A stretch of DNA of 40,543 nucleotides, taken from positions 1 through 40,543 of the forward strand of contig CACHEM010000007.1 in NCBI GenBank assembly GCA_902578845.1. The letters are read 5' to 3'. The notes beneath the pieces were generated by a model, which made no database searches, was not told the origin of the DNA, and worked only from the letters and a program-made list of their open reading frames with translations. Positions 9,177 to 17,308 of this stretch are shown in pieces (position 1 is the first letter of the stretch; each line of letters starts with the position of its first letter). The position numbers were made by a program, and so were the translations under genes. The stretch comes from an uncultured Prochlorococcus sp. Lineage in GTDB: Bacteria; Cyanobacteriota; Cyanobacteriia; PCC-6307; Cyanobiaceae.

Positions 9177-10220
9177 TTACCAGGGGTCATCAATTTCAAA
9201 CTTTTCTGATTTTTTATTATCTTGAACTAAATTTTGTTCATCTAGTGGTTCAATATCTAAAGTTTCAGTTGCATTTTGAATTGGCCTTTTTGAAGCTAAA
9301 TTAGTAGTTGATTGTTTCTTTTGCTTAAAATCAATATTGTTTTTTTCATCTATTTGATTAACACTATTTTGATTCTCAATCTGATCAGAATAATCATTAT
9401 CCAGGTATAGCTTTTTTTTATTGTTTATTTCCTCTCCAGAACCCTTAATTTCAACATATTCAAGTTCATCTTCATAATCATCTTCATAATCTTCTTGTTC
9501 AGCAACTTCTTCATATTCCTCGACCAAATTGTTTTGCTGTTCTGATTCAGAACCTGAAAGTAACTGATTCTCAACAGGTACAAGATTTGCTGAGTATCCA
9601 TTTGCTTCCCTTTCATCCCACGAAGAACCCCCGACTCCTAGTTTTTCAAGTAGTCCACTACTTAGTTGCTTCAATTTCTCTTCAGCACCTTCATAAACAA
9701 TAATCCTATCGGTACCACTACTCACAATTTCCTCAACAGGTATTTCCCAAGTACTTAAAACTCCCTCACCTAAAAGCGGAACACCAACAGCACCCATAAC
9801 AAGAGATATCAAATCACCAGTCTCAATATCAAAAGAGAAGCCAAGAACTCTTCCTAAAAGTTGTCCAGATTCTGTGATCACTTGACAGTTAATTACCTTC
9901 CCATATCTTTCTGGAGAAAAACTTTCACTCAAAGAATCAAGGGAGTCAACTAATATGACATCTCCAACTTGCTTTATACTTTCTAAAGGCATCCATTTTG
10001 GCAATCCTGGTAAAAATCTTGTAAGTGGATTATCTCTTAGTCCCAAAGCGACCACCTCTCTTCTATCGATATCAACAACAACTTCGCCAACTACGCCTAG
10101 CCGCCTCCCAGTATCAGTTGTTATAACTTGTGTTCCCATTAATTCTGACCTTAACCATAAACGTTCGCTAGGAACCGAGTTAGGGAGATTCTTATTAGCA
10201 GATGTGTTAGACAAGCTCAT
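9177..10220 (-). CDS. PRC-barrel domain protein
   Basis: 347 residues with two PRC-barrel-like units: residues about 20-105 (LMGTQVITTDTGRRLGVVGE onward) and about 107-185 (GKVINCQVITESGQLLGRV onward). From about residue 190 the chain is acidic, full of Glu, Asp, Asn and Gln, and probably disordered. PRC barrels are small beta folds used for protein or RNA binding, as in RimM and the photosynthetic reaction centre H subunit. It lies 45 bases downstream of smc on the same strand, so the two are probably co-transcribed, hinting at a link to chromosome organisation; this is inference. Confidence 0.85.
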   Translation of the reverse strand: MSLSNTSANKNLPNSVPSERLWLRSELMGTQVITTDTGRRLGVVGEVVVDIDRREVVALGLRDNPLTRFLPGLPKWMPLESIKQVGDVILVDSLDSLSESFSPERYGKVINCQVITESGQLLGRVLGFSFDIETGDLISLVMGAVGVPLLGEGVLSTWEIPVEEIVSSGTDRIIVYEGAEEKLKQLSSGLLEKLGVGGSSWDEREANGYSANLVPVENQLLSGSESEQQNNLVEEYEEVAEQEDYEDDYEDELEYVEIKGSGEEINNKKKLYLDNDYSDQIENQNSVNQIDEKNNIDFKQKKQSTTNLASKRPIQNATETLDIEPLDEQNLVQDNKKSEKFEIDDPW

Positions 10221-10265
10221 AAATTTCTTTTTATCATTCTGACGTATAAATTTAAAAAAGTGTGT

Positions 10266-13200
10266 TTATGCAGCATTTGGTAACCCAAGAACTTGAGTAT
10301 TAGCACCTCTTGCTTGCGCAACCCCAATTGTTCGTTCAGACGCACTAATCATAGGCCTTCTATGACTTACGACTATAAATTGAGCATTTGATGACTGATT
10401 CGATATTAGTTTTGACAACCTTTCAACATTAATACCATCTAAAAAACTATCAACCTCATCTAATGCATAAAAAGGTGAAGGTTTATACTTTTGCAAAGCA
10501 AATAAAAAACTTAAAGCAGTTAACGATTTTTCACCACCTGACATAGAGGCTAATCTTCTGACATTTTTTCCCTTAGGATGAGCCACTAAAGTTAATCCTC
10601 CTTCTAAAGGAGAATTAGGATTTTCAAGTTGAAGAAATCCATCTCCATCAGATAAATTTGCAAAAATTTCTCTAAAATGTTTATCAACTTCTGAAAATGC
10701 TTGCATAAAAGCCTCCTGACGCATCGTAGATACAGTTTCTATTCTCAGCAATAATTCAGATCTTTCATTAGATAGAATTTCTAATTTTTCTTGCAAACCA
10801 TTTAATCTCTCAATTAATTCTTCTAGTTCATCGAGAGCCAACATATTCACAGGTTCTAAGCTTTGTAATTTTGCATTTATTATCGAAATTTCTGATTGCA
10901 GAGATTCAAGACTCTTCCCTTCATATTCTCCAAACTGCGGAGAAGGATTAGGTAGATCTTTTTTATAATTTTCTAATTTTATTTTCTCGCTCCTCATCTC
11001 TTCTTGAAGAGAATCCATATCCCTTTCAAGATATTCAAGCTTCAACAAATAGTTATTATATTCTTGCCTTTTATTTGAAATCGAAGAGTTTAATTCATCT
11101 CTTTTCCTTCTTAATAAACCTAAATCCTTCTCTAGAGAATTTTTTTGATTATCCAGATCTAAAAGCTCTTTTTTAAATTGATCTCTTTTTTCTATCCATT
11201 CACTATGAGCAATTGCGAGTTGTTTAATAGATTCCTGCAAGTTTTTTTCTTGTAGTAAAGTAATTTTTAATGAATTATTGATACGCTCTTTATTTAAAGC
11301 AAATTGATTCTTTTTATCTTGTAATGTATCTTTCTCCCTAATAAGTAATTCAAGTTTTTTATCAAGATTATTAAAATCGTCATTAAAAGCTGTTAATGAT
11401 AATTTTTGATTTTTTTCATAATTTGCCTTTTGAATGGTTTGTAATTGATCAAATTTATCATGATAAGGCTCTAATTCATTTTTTAAATGATATGACTCGT
11501 TAATTAATAAATTATTAGCAGTATCGAGTTTATTTAATCTCAATTTACAATCCTTAATTCTTTGCGAAATAGCCTTAAAAGAATCTTGATTTACTTCTAT
11601 TTCTTTATTAAATGATGCACAATCCTCAATAATTTGACTGCGGTTAGAATTTAATTTACTCAGTCTATTATTTTTTATTATCAAATCATTATTTGACTCT
11701 TTTAAAGCTTCCTCGATAACTAATAATCTTTCTTTTATAGGACTGGAATCATCAATATCATTATTAATTCCAAACCTGTAAGCCAAATCTTTATTTAACT
11801 TGCTGCCTCCTGTAATAGCACCACTTGCTTCTAATAATTCACCACTTAGGGTAACCAACCTATTTTTTTGTGTAGATAACCTAGCTGAAGATAAGTCTGA
11901 AAAAACCAAAGTATCTCCAAAAACATATCGAAAAACATCTGAATAGACTTCATCAAAAGTAATTAAATTAATAGCTTTATCAATGAATCCATTCTCCCTG
12001 TTATTTTCAAATCTTGAAATTGTATAATTCTTTTTTTGACTTTTAATTCTATTTAAAGGTAAAAAAGTTAATCTTCCCGCTTTCTTCTTTTTAAGGATTT
12101 CAATAGCTTTAGCAGCAATATGATCATTATCAACAACAATTTGTCCTAATCTATTTCCAGCCGCAATTTCTAATGCATATCTATTTTTTTCACTGACTTC
12201 TCCAAGTTGAGCTACATAACCATGTATACCCTCTAAGCCTGCTTCTAAGAGAATTCTGAGAGCATATGAACCTCTAGATTCGTTTAAAGCTTCCTTTCTG
12301 CTTTCGAATCTAGATAAATCCTTTTCAAGCCTTAATTGCTCATTGTTTAGCCTTGATTTAGTTTTAATTAATAAATCAATTTCATTTTTTAAAGAATTAA
12401 TTTCTGAGCTATTACTTGCCAAGTTTTTATTCTTTGTATCGAATGTCTCTTTTTTTCTTTGATTTCCCTCAAAAAGTTTCTGCTTTTCTAAGTCTAAGGA
12501 GTCAATCTGAGACAATATCTCATCTTTTTGAATATTATTTTGAATAGTTTCTTCTTCAATTTTCCTTTTTTTTATTTCCAAAGGATTAATTTGATTTTTT
12601 ATACTTTCAATCTCAGCATTTAATTTGATACTTTGTTTTGAGAATTCTCCAGATTCTCCAGCCGCATCAGAAAGTTTTTTTCTGGATAGTTTGTGTTTTA
12701 AAGTGAGATCATCAATTTGCAAGTTCAATTGATTTAAAAGATTATCATCAAAATTTTCTTGTCTCATCTTTTCTGACTCGATATTCCTCTTAGAAATTGC
12801 AATTTCATCTCTTTGCTTTTGTAATTTAATACCTTCTTCTTTATTCAAAATTGATATCCTATCAAGTTCTCTCAGGCTAGAATTAATACTTCCAATATCA
12901 GAATTCACTTTTATCAAAGTATCCTCTCCTTTCTCCTTAAGCTCATCAACAAGTATTTTCAAAGCATCTTCTAAGACTGATATTTCTTTACTAATAGATT
13001 CTTTTTGTTTATTAAATAATATTTTATTTTTTTCAATTTCACTTTCTTTTTTTTCAATAGATTCAACATGCTTAACTTGTTTCTCAAAAATAAGAACTTT
13101 CTCTAATTCCATTATTTGTAGTAGTTTTGCCTTTAATTCTTTATATCGCTTTGCTTTTTCACATTCTTTTTCAAGCTTATTCTTACTAGATTGCAATTCA

Positions 13201-13856
13201 TTTTCTAAAATTTCACATCTTTCTTGTCTTTCGAAAACATCATTTAATTTTGAATTAGTTTGTTCTATTCTTGTATCAAAAAGTGCGACTCCTGCTAATT
13301 CATCAATAAGATTTCTCCTCTCCTTATTATTCATTGATACTATTCTTGTTACATCACCCTGCATAACAACATTGCTGCCCTCAGGATCAACACTAATATC
13401 TCTTAATATTCTCTGTATTTGTTGTAAGGTACATTGTTTTCCATCTGAAGTATAAGTAGAAGCATAAGAACCACCTGGCATAAGCCTTAATTTTCTAGAA
13501 ACTACCCAATCTTTTTGACCTTTATTTAGAGCAATTTCTTCTTCTTCTAGTTCCAAAGGAGGAAGATCCTCTCTAGGAGACCAATCTTGAATATTAAATT
13601 TTACCGATACAGATGTTTCTGATGACTTACCTTCTTTTACTTTAGAGTTATTTATTAGATCTGGTAATCTTTCAGCCCTCATACCTCTACTATTAGCTAA
13701 ACCTAGGCAGAATAAAATTCCATCTAAAATGTTACTTTTCCCAGAACCGTTAGGACCCGTAACCACTGTAAAACCTTCTTCAAGAGGAATTTTTACATTT
13801 CCCCCAAAAGATTTAAAATTTTCAAACTCGACCTGATTGATATGTACCAATCTCAA
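10266..13856 (-). CDS. smc: Chromosome condensation ATPase SMC
   Basis: 1196 residues, the normal SMC length. The N-terminal head has Walker A GPNGSGKSNILDG. Two long coiled-coil arms surround a hinge near the middle (GIHGYVAQLGEV, AIEILKKKKAGRLTFLPLN). The C-terminal head has signature MSGGEKSLTALSFLFALQ and Walker B FYALDEVDSFLD. SMC dimers with ScpA and ScpB compact and separate bacterial chromosomes. The start is TTG at 13856, with another TTG two codons in that may be the true start. No scpA or scpB is present in the window. The next gene downstream is the PRC-barrel protein. Confidence 0.96.
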   Translation of the reverse strand: MRLVHINQVEFENFKSFGGNVKIPLEEGFTVVTGPNGSGKSNILDGILFCLGLANSRGMRAERLPDLINNSKVKEGKSSETSVSVKFNIQDWSPREDLPPLELEEEEIALNKGQKDWVVSRKLRLMPGGSYASTYTSDGKQCTLQQIQRILRDISVDPEGSNVVMQGDVTRIVSMNNKERRNLIDELAGVALFDTRIEQTNSKLNDVFERQERCEILENELQSSKNKLEKECEKAKRYKELKAKLLQIMELEKVLIFEKQVKHVESIEKKESEIEKNKILFNKQKESISKEISVLEDALKILVDELKEKGEDTLIKVNSDIGSINSSLRELDRISILNKEEGIKLQKQRDEIAISKRNIESEKMRQENFDDNLLNQLNLQIDDLTLKHKLSRKKLSDAAGESGEFSKQSIKLNAEIESIKNQINPLEIKKRKIEEETIQNNIQKDEILSQIDSLDLEKQKLFEGNQRKKETFDTKNKNLASNSSEINSLKNEIDLLIKTKSRLNNEQLRLEKDLSRFESRKEALNESRGSYALRILLEAGLEGIHGYVAQLGEVSEKNRYALEIAAGNRLGQIVVDNDHIAAKAIEILKKKKAGRLTFLPLNRIKSQKKNYTISRFENNRENGFIDKAINLITFDEVYSDVFRYVFGDTLVFSDLSSARLSTQKNRLVTLSGELLEASGAITGGSKLNKDLAYRFGINNDIDDSSPIKERLLVIEEALKESNNDLIIKNNRLSKLNSNRSQIIEDCASFNKEIEVNQDSFKAISQRIKDCKLRLNKLDTANNLLINESYHLKNELEPYHDKFDQLQTIQKANYEKNQKLSLTAFNDDFNNLDKKLELLIREKDTLQDKKNQFALNKERINNSLKITLLQEKNLQESIKQLAIAHSEWIEKRDQFKKELLDLDNQKNSLEKDLGLLRRKRDELNSSISNKRQEYNNYLLKLEYLERDMDSLQEEMRSEKIKLENYKKDLPNPSPQFGEYEGKSLESLQSEISIINAKLQSLEPVNMLALDELEELIERLNGLQEKLEILSNERSELLLRIETVSTMRQEAFMQAFSEVDKHFREIFANLSDGDGFLQLENPNSPLEGGLTLVAHPKGKNVRRLASMSGGEKSLTALSFLFALQKYKPSPFYALDEVDSFLDGINVERLSKLISNQSSNAQFIVVSHRRPMISASERTIGVAQARGANTQVLGLPNAA

Positions 13857-13932
13857 GTCTCAATAACTAAATAAGAATAACTAATTAGCAAAAATTCTCA
13901 ATATAAATATTACGTTTATTTATAAATGAATA

Positions 13933-14295
13933 TTAATAAGTTTTGCTCAATCGGCAAGAATTAGAGGAAATTTCAAACAAACCATAAAGAAGTTCACCAT
14001 CCAAAATGAATTTATAATATTCAGAATCAAATTTATCAGAAACGTTTTTAAATATTCCATGATCTATTCTTTTTACATACCCTCTATTATCAGAAAGTTC
14101 ATGTTCTATCCTTGATAGCCATACAAGTCTATGATTTGGCTGCTTATAAATTTCTACAGAAGATTGATTTAATAAAGGTAGTTTTAAAAATTTCCAAGTT
14201 AAACAATCTATTCCATCTTCAACAAGGAAATCATAATGAATATCTATAGACTTATTAGAATAAACTTTATGTTCAAGCAAAACCCATTTATTCAT
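13933..14295 (-). CDS. Small protein resembling the LigD 3'-phosphoesterase domain
   Basis: A 120-residue protein. The pattern WVLLEHK...DIHYDFLVEDGIDCLTWKF recalls the 3'-phosphoesterase domain of bacterial ligase D, in which H...HYDxRLExDGxLKSWAVPKG carries metal-binding His and Asp; the candidates here are His9, His20 and Asp22. Further along, GYVKRIDHGIF and FILDGELLYGLFEI fit the later strands of that fold (GxVxxWDxG and LxGxxLxGxF). It stands alone, with no ligase or polymerase domain. The spacing between the first two His residues is wider (11 rather than 6), so activity is uncertain. It lies 76 bases upstream of smc on the same strand. Confidence 0.6.
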   Translation of the reverse strand: MNKWVLLEHKVYSNKSIDIHYDFLVEDGIDCLTWKFLKLPLLNQSSVEIYKQPNHRLVWLSRIEHELSDNRGYVKRIDHGIFKNVSDKFDSEYYKFILDGELLYGLFEISSNSCRLSKTY

Positions 14296-14378
14296 TATCT
14301 AGTTGATAAATAAATTGAATCTATTTTCAAAACAAAGTTGAGATGAAGATATATTTTCTTGTAGATGGTTACTGTTAT

Positions 14379-14534
14379 TTAATTACTTGCATCAGGAACA
14401 AATCTTAAAGCAATGAATAACAAACTTCCAGCTCCAGCGATAGCTGCAGCTACTAATCCAAAATCTGTAGGGATTGTGCGAGATGCAAAAATTAATGATG
14501 CAAATGTAATATCCATGATGAAATTTAAACTCAT
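14379..14534 (-). CDS. 51-residue single-pass membrane protein, unknown
   Basis: An open frame from ATG at 14534 to TAA at 14379. The protein begins MSLNFIMDITFASLIFASR and has a hydrophobic helix DFGLVAAAIAGAGSLLFIAL at about residues 24-43, ending in FVPDASN. A second ATG at codon 7 could be the true start. Size and Ala/Gly-rich helix recall small photosystem or electron-transport subunits, but I cannot match it to a named one. Codon use and amino acid choice look like those of a real gene. It lies 83 bases before the ATG of the LigD-PE-like gene, same strand. Confidence 0.6.
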   Translation of the reverse strand: MSLNFIMDITFASLIFASRTIPTDFGLVAAAIAGAGSLLFIALRFVPDASN

Positions 14535-14704
14535 TTAATAAATTCAGTAATAGCTTAACAAAACCTTCTTACAGAACAGAGTAGATAAATAAAATGTAAA
14601 TAAAATTTTATATGTTTTTATTCTATATAAATCGAACAATTCTTTAGATAAGGGTTCCAAATTAAGAAAATAGGGTCTAATCTTGAAATAAATAATTTTA
14701 AATA

Positions 14705-15166
14705 ATGGAGACCTACCATCCTCCCAACGAAGTAGAAGATAAAGAAGTTAACTCTGATCTTCCTGAAAAAGAAGTGATCTCGGAAAAATGGTTACTTGAA
14801 AAAATTGATAGTTTAATACCTTTAATAAAAGAAAAATGGCCTAACATTGCACAACAAACTCTTGAAGCCACAAAAGGAAGTATTGATGATTTAGTTGAAG
14901 TGATAGCTAGCCATAGTGGAACCTCAGCAATTGGAATAAAAAGCCAACTATTTGAAATCATTGATTCAATAAGAGAAAATAATTGGGAAATATCAGAAAA
15001 AATCGCGCCTATAGAAAGTCAATTGGAAGAATTATTAGAAGAACTTAACAATACACTTAGACCAAAAATAGAAAGTCCAATAAGAAAAAAACCAATATTA
15101 TCTATTGCTATTGCGGCTGGTATTGGTTTACTTATAGGAACTCTCCTAAACAGCGGCAGAAAATAA
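14705..15166 (+). CDS. YqjD/ElaB-like (DUF883-type) membrane-anchored protein
   Basis: 153 residues: an acidic N-terminus, a long amphipathic helical middle (about 30-125) and one C-terminal transmembrane helix IAIAAGIGLLIGTLLNSGRK. This layout, with a short basic end, is that of the ElaB/YqjD group, inner-membrane proteins that in E. coli can bind ribosomes in stationary phase. The sequence match outside the helix is weak, so the call is by architecture. The next gene starts one base after its stop, and encodes a DUF1469-like protein, as yqjE follows yqjD in E. coli. Confidence 0.6.
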   Translation: METYHPPNEVEDKEVNSDLPEKEVISEKWLLEKIDSLIPLIKEKWPNIAQQTLEATKGSIDDLVEVIASHSGTSAIGIKSQLFEIIDSIRENNWEISEKIAPIESQLEELLEELNNTLRPKIESPIRKKPILSIAIAAGIGLLIGTLLNSGRK

Positions 15167-15167
15167 T

Positions 15168-15554
15168 ATGGAAAAACCAAAAAATAAAAACTTTGCAAAT
15201 ACAGCTTCTAGAATTTCGGCTATCGCAAGTTCAGTGATGGATTTACACGTCAGAATTGCTCTTCAAGAAGTGGATAGAGAAAAAAGAAGATTAATTAGTG
15301 GTGGAATATTTCTTGCAATTGGAAGCACATTACTATTATTAGTACTAATTTGCATCCATATTATTTTTTATCTTTTTCTAAAAAAGTATAATAACTGGAA
15401 TATTGAATATAATTTATTGCTAATAATATTTTGCGATTTATTTCTTGCAGGCTTAAGTTTGAAGCTTGGAGGAAAATTAGCCAAAGGACCATATCTTCCT
15501 CAAACATTAGAAGGTTTAGGCAAGACAACAAAGGCCGTTCTAGGCAAAAAATAA
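15168..15554 (+). CDS. Phage holin/YqjE-like (DUF1469-type) membrane protein
   Basis: 128 residues with two hydrophobic helices: about 46-68 (GGIFLAIGSTLLLLVLICIH) and about 82-100 (LLLIIFCDLFLAGLSLKLGG). The N-terminal amphipathic part ISAIASSVMDLHVRIALQEV followed by DREKRRLI is usual for the DUF1469/holin-superfamily proteins, which are not necessarily phage genes. It follows the YqjD-like gene by one base and ends one base before the convergent methylase gene. The two proteins probably act together at the membrane; the role is unknown. Confidence 0.65.
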   Translation: MEKPKNKNFANTASRISAIASSVMDLHVRIALQEVDREKRRLISGGIFLAIGSTLLLLVLICIHIIFYLFLKKYNNWNIEYNLLLIIFCDLFLAGLSLKLGGKLAKGPYLPQTLEGLGKTTKAVLGKK

Positions 15555-15555
15555 A

Positions 15556-16680
15556 TTACCTAATTAAATACTTTATCCATCTACAATCTATCCCCCCATT
15601 ACTAACAGGAATTTTCAATGAAGATTTCATTTTCAAATATTTTGTTAGTTTTGGATTTCCACTTAGCAGCCAAAATTCCCAACCTGAAAAATTATTCTTT
15701 AGGAAGATTCCCATTTGTTCATATAAACAAACCAATTCATTTTCATCGCCTAATTTTTTGCCGTATGGAGGATTACATATGATTATCCCAGGTTTACAAC
15801 TTAATTGGAGTGTTAAAAAATCATTATTTATAAGCTCAATATAATTTTCAAGTCCAGCTAATGACATGTTTATATTCGCCTGCTCAAAAACCTTTTTATT
15901 AATTTCACACCCTATTATTGTTGGTAATTTTTCATAATTTATAATTTTATTTTTTGCCTTATTCTTTTCATTAAGATAAATATCTTCCCTAAAGTCCAAC
16001 CAATTCTCAAAAAGATATACTTGATCCATATTTATGGGAACTCGAAGGAATTGGTTAACTGCCTCAATTAAAAAAGTTCCTGAGCCACACATAAAATCTA
16101 TTAATGGAACTTTGCCATTCCATTGAGTCATATTTATCAATCCAGAAGCTAAATTTTCTTTTAATGGAGCATTTCCAATTGCGGGTCTATAGCCTCTTTT
16201 GTGTAAGCTTTCTACGCTGCTTTGAAGACTGAGAATTGCTTTATTATTATTTAAATGCAGATGAATTATAAAATCAGGATTATCTAGAGAAATATTTGAT
16301 CTTTTATTCCAAACTGCCTGTTGCAAATCAGTTATAGAATTTTTTACTTCAAGAGCTGTGAAATGAGTATGACTTAATGAAGATGTTCTCCCAGTTACTT
16401 GAACATTAAAAGTTTTATCAAAGTGCAACCAATTTAACCAATCAAATGAATCTCTAACCCCCGCATATAAAGATTGCTTGTCATAGCAATTAAAACTTGC
16501 AATTTCTCTATAAAAACGAAAAGCCAATCTGGAATAGAAATGAACTCTATAAAAAGTTTCAAAATCACATTCAAAATTAATAAATCTTTTATAAGTATTA
16601 ATATTAAAGCCGCCTAAATTTGAAATTTCTTCTGCTAAAGATTTCTCTAGTCCCTCAGGAGATGATGCCACTACATTCAT
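15556..16680 (-). CDS. THUMP-domain N2-guanine/RNA methyltransferase (RlmL/YpsC-like)
   Basis: 374 residues. The N-terminal 160 residues resemble the ferredoxin-like plus THUMP region (VVASSPEGLEKSLAEEISNL, then RTSSLSHTHFTALEVKNSI). The C-terminal Rossmann methylase has SAM motif I DFMCGSGTFLIEA and catalytic motif IV IICNPPYGKKLGD. The family modifies guanines in 23S rRNA or tRNA; the members are often mislabelled DNA methylases. Which base is the target cannot be told. The start is an ATG at 16680. ssrA lies directly upstream, divergent. Confidence 0.87.
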   Translation of the reverse strand: MNVVASSPEGLEKSLAEEISNLGGFNINTYKRFINFECDFETFYRVHFYSRLAFRFYREIASFNCYDKQSLYAGVRDSFDWLNWLHFDKTFNVQVTGRTSSLSHTHFTALEVKNSITDLQQAVWNKRSNISLDNPDFIIHLHLNNNKAILSLQSSVESLHKRGYRPAIGNAPLKENLASGLINMTQWNGKVPLIDFMCGSGTFLIEAVNQFLRVPINMDQVYLFENWLDFREDIYLNEKNKAKNKIINYEKLPTIIGCEINKKVFEQANINMSLAGLENYIELINNDFLTLQLSCKPGIIICNPPYGKKLGDENELVCLYEQMGIFLKNNFSGWEFWLLSGNPKLTKYLKMKSSLKIPVSNGGIDCRWIKYLIR

Positions 16681-16729
16681 ATACGATAAAACTTAATAAA
16701 AAAACTATTCAATAACCATTTTGCCTGTC

Positions 16730-17000
16730 AGAATATAAATGTCCAATAGGACTAGGTGATCTCAACCGATGTTTCGGACAGCGGTTCGATTCCGCTCAAC
16801 TCCACTATTTGGGGTTGTAATGGTTTCGACGGGGCATAAGGAAGGTGACTGAAGCCGGCTCGGTTAGAGCAAAAACACAAATGCTAACAAAATCGTTAGT
16901 TTCTCCCGTCAAACAGCACCAGTTGCTGCTTGATCCTAAAGGAGATGGGGTTATATCAGCCTTATCAACCAAATGATACTAGGAGTCTGGAAGGACTCCA
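16730..17000 (+). ncRNA. ssrA: Circularly permuted transfer-messenger RNA (two-piece tmRNA)
   Basis: The gene is in permuted order. The 3' tRNA-like part comes first: T arm AGCGG-TTCGATT-CCGCT (16780-16796), acceptor strand CAACTCC (16797-16803) and discriminator A. A short spacer follows, then the 5' part GGGGTTG (16811-16817) with GGTTTCGACGGGG. The two acceptor strands pair over seven positions and include a G3-U70 pair, the alanine identity mark. The tag frame 16883-16930 reads ANKIVSFSRQTAPVAA and ends at TGA 16931. TCGGTT (16860-16865) can pair with AACCGA (16764-16769), joining the pieces. CCA is not encoded. The outer ends are estimates. Confidence 0.92.
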
Positions 17001-17008
17001 CTTTTTTT
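16982..17008 (+). terminator. Rho-independent terminator of ssrA
   Basis: GGAGTC (16982-16987) pairs with GACTCC (16994-16999) around a six-base loop, followed by a run of seven T (17002-17008). It closes the tmRNA transcript; the hairpin may remain as the 3' end of the coding piece. Confidence 0.75.
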
Positions 17009-17162
17009 AAATAATTAAAAATTTGTAATAGATAATTTATTAGTATGTAAATATTGCTGCAAATGTTTGTATTAAAAAGAATTTTTTTGATTCTATAAGT
17101 ATAAATACTGAGAAGATAAGTTTAAAATTATTTTATCTTATTAAAAAATCGAATCTTGAAAA

Positions 17163-17300
17163 ATGGAATCTAATAAAAAACTGAATGACTTGATAATAAA
17201 TCTCAAACCAAAAATTATTAGATTCACTGGCGAAAAATTTCCCAACGAACTATGGAATAGTGGTTGTGAAATAAAAAAAAATAAGAAAATATCTAGCTAA
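17163..17300 (+). CDS. Possible 45-residue hypothetical protein
   Basis: An ATG-TAA frame giving MESNKKLNDLIINLKPKI at the start and a Lys/Asn-rich end. It lies alone between the ssrA terminator and the convergent aldo/keto reductase gene, whose stop is 8 bases away. It has no membrane helix or recognised motif. Chance open frames of this size occur in such AT-rich DNA, so it stays doubtful, although the sequence is not low-complexity and has Trp, Cys and Pro. No promoter is obvious; the AT-rich 160 bases upstream hold only a weak hairpin. Confidence 0.3.
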   Translation: MESNKKLNDLIINLKPKIIRFTGEKFPNELWNSGCEIKKNKKISS

Positions 17301-17308
17301 AAATTTAA

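Noticed and set aside
15168..15554. Holin-like protein as a sign of prophage
   Set aside because: No lysin, structural or integrase genes are nearby; the DUF1469 type is common in non-phage settings.
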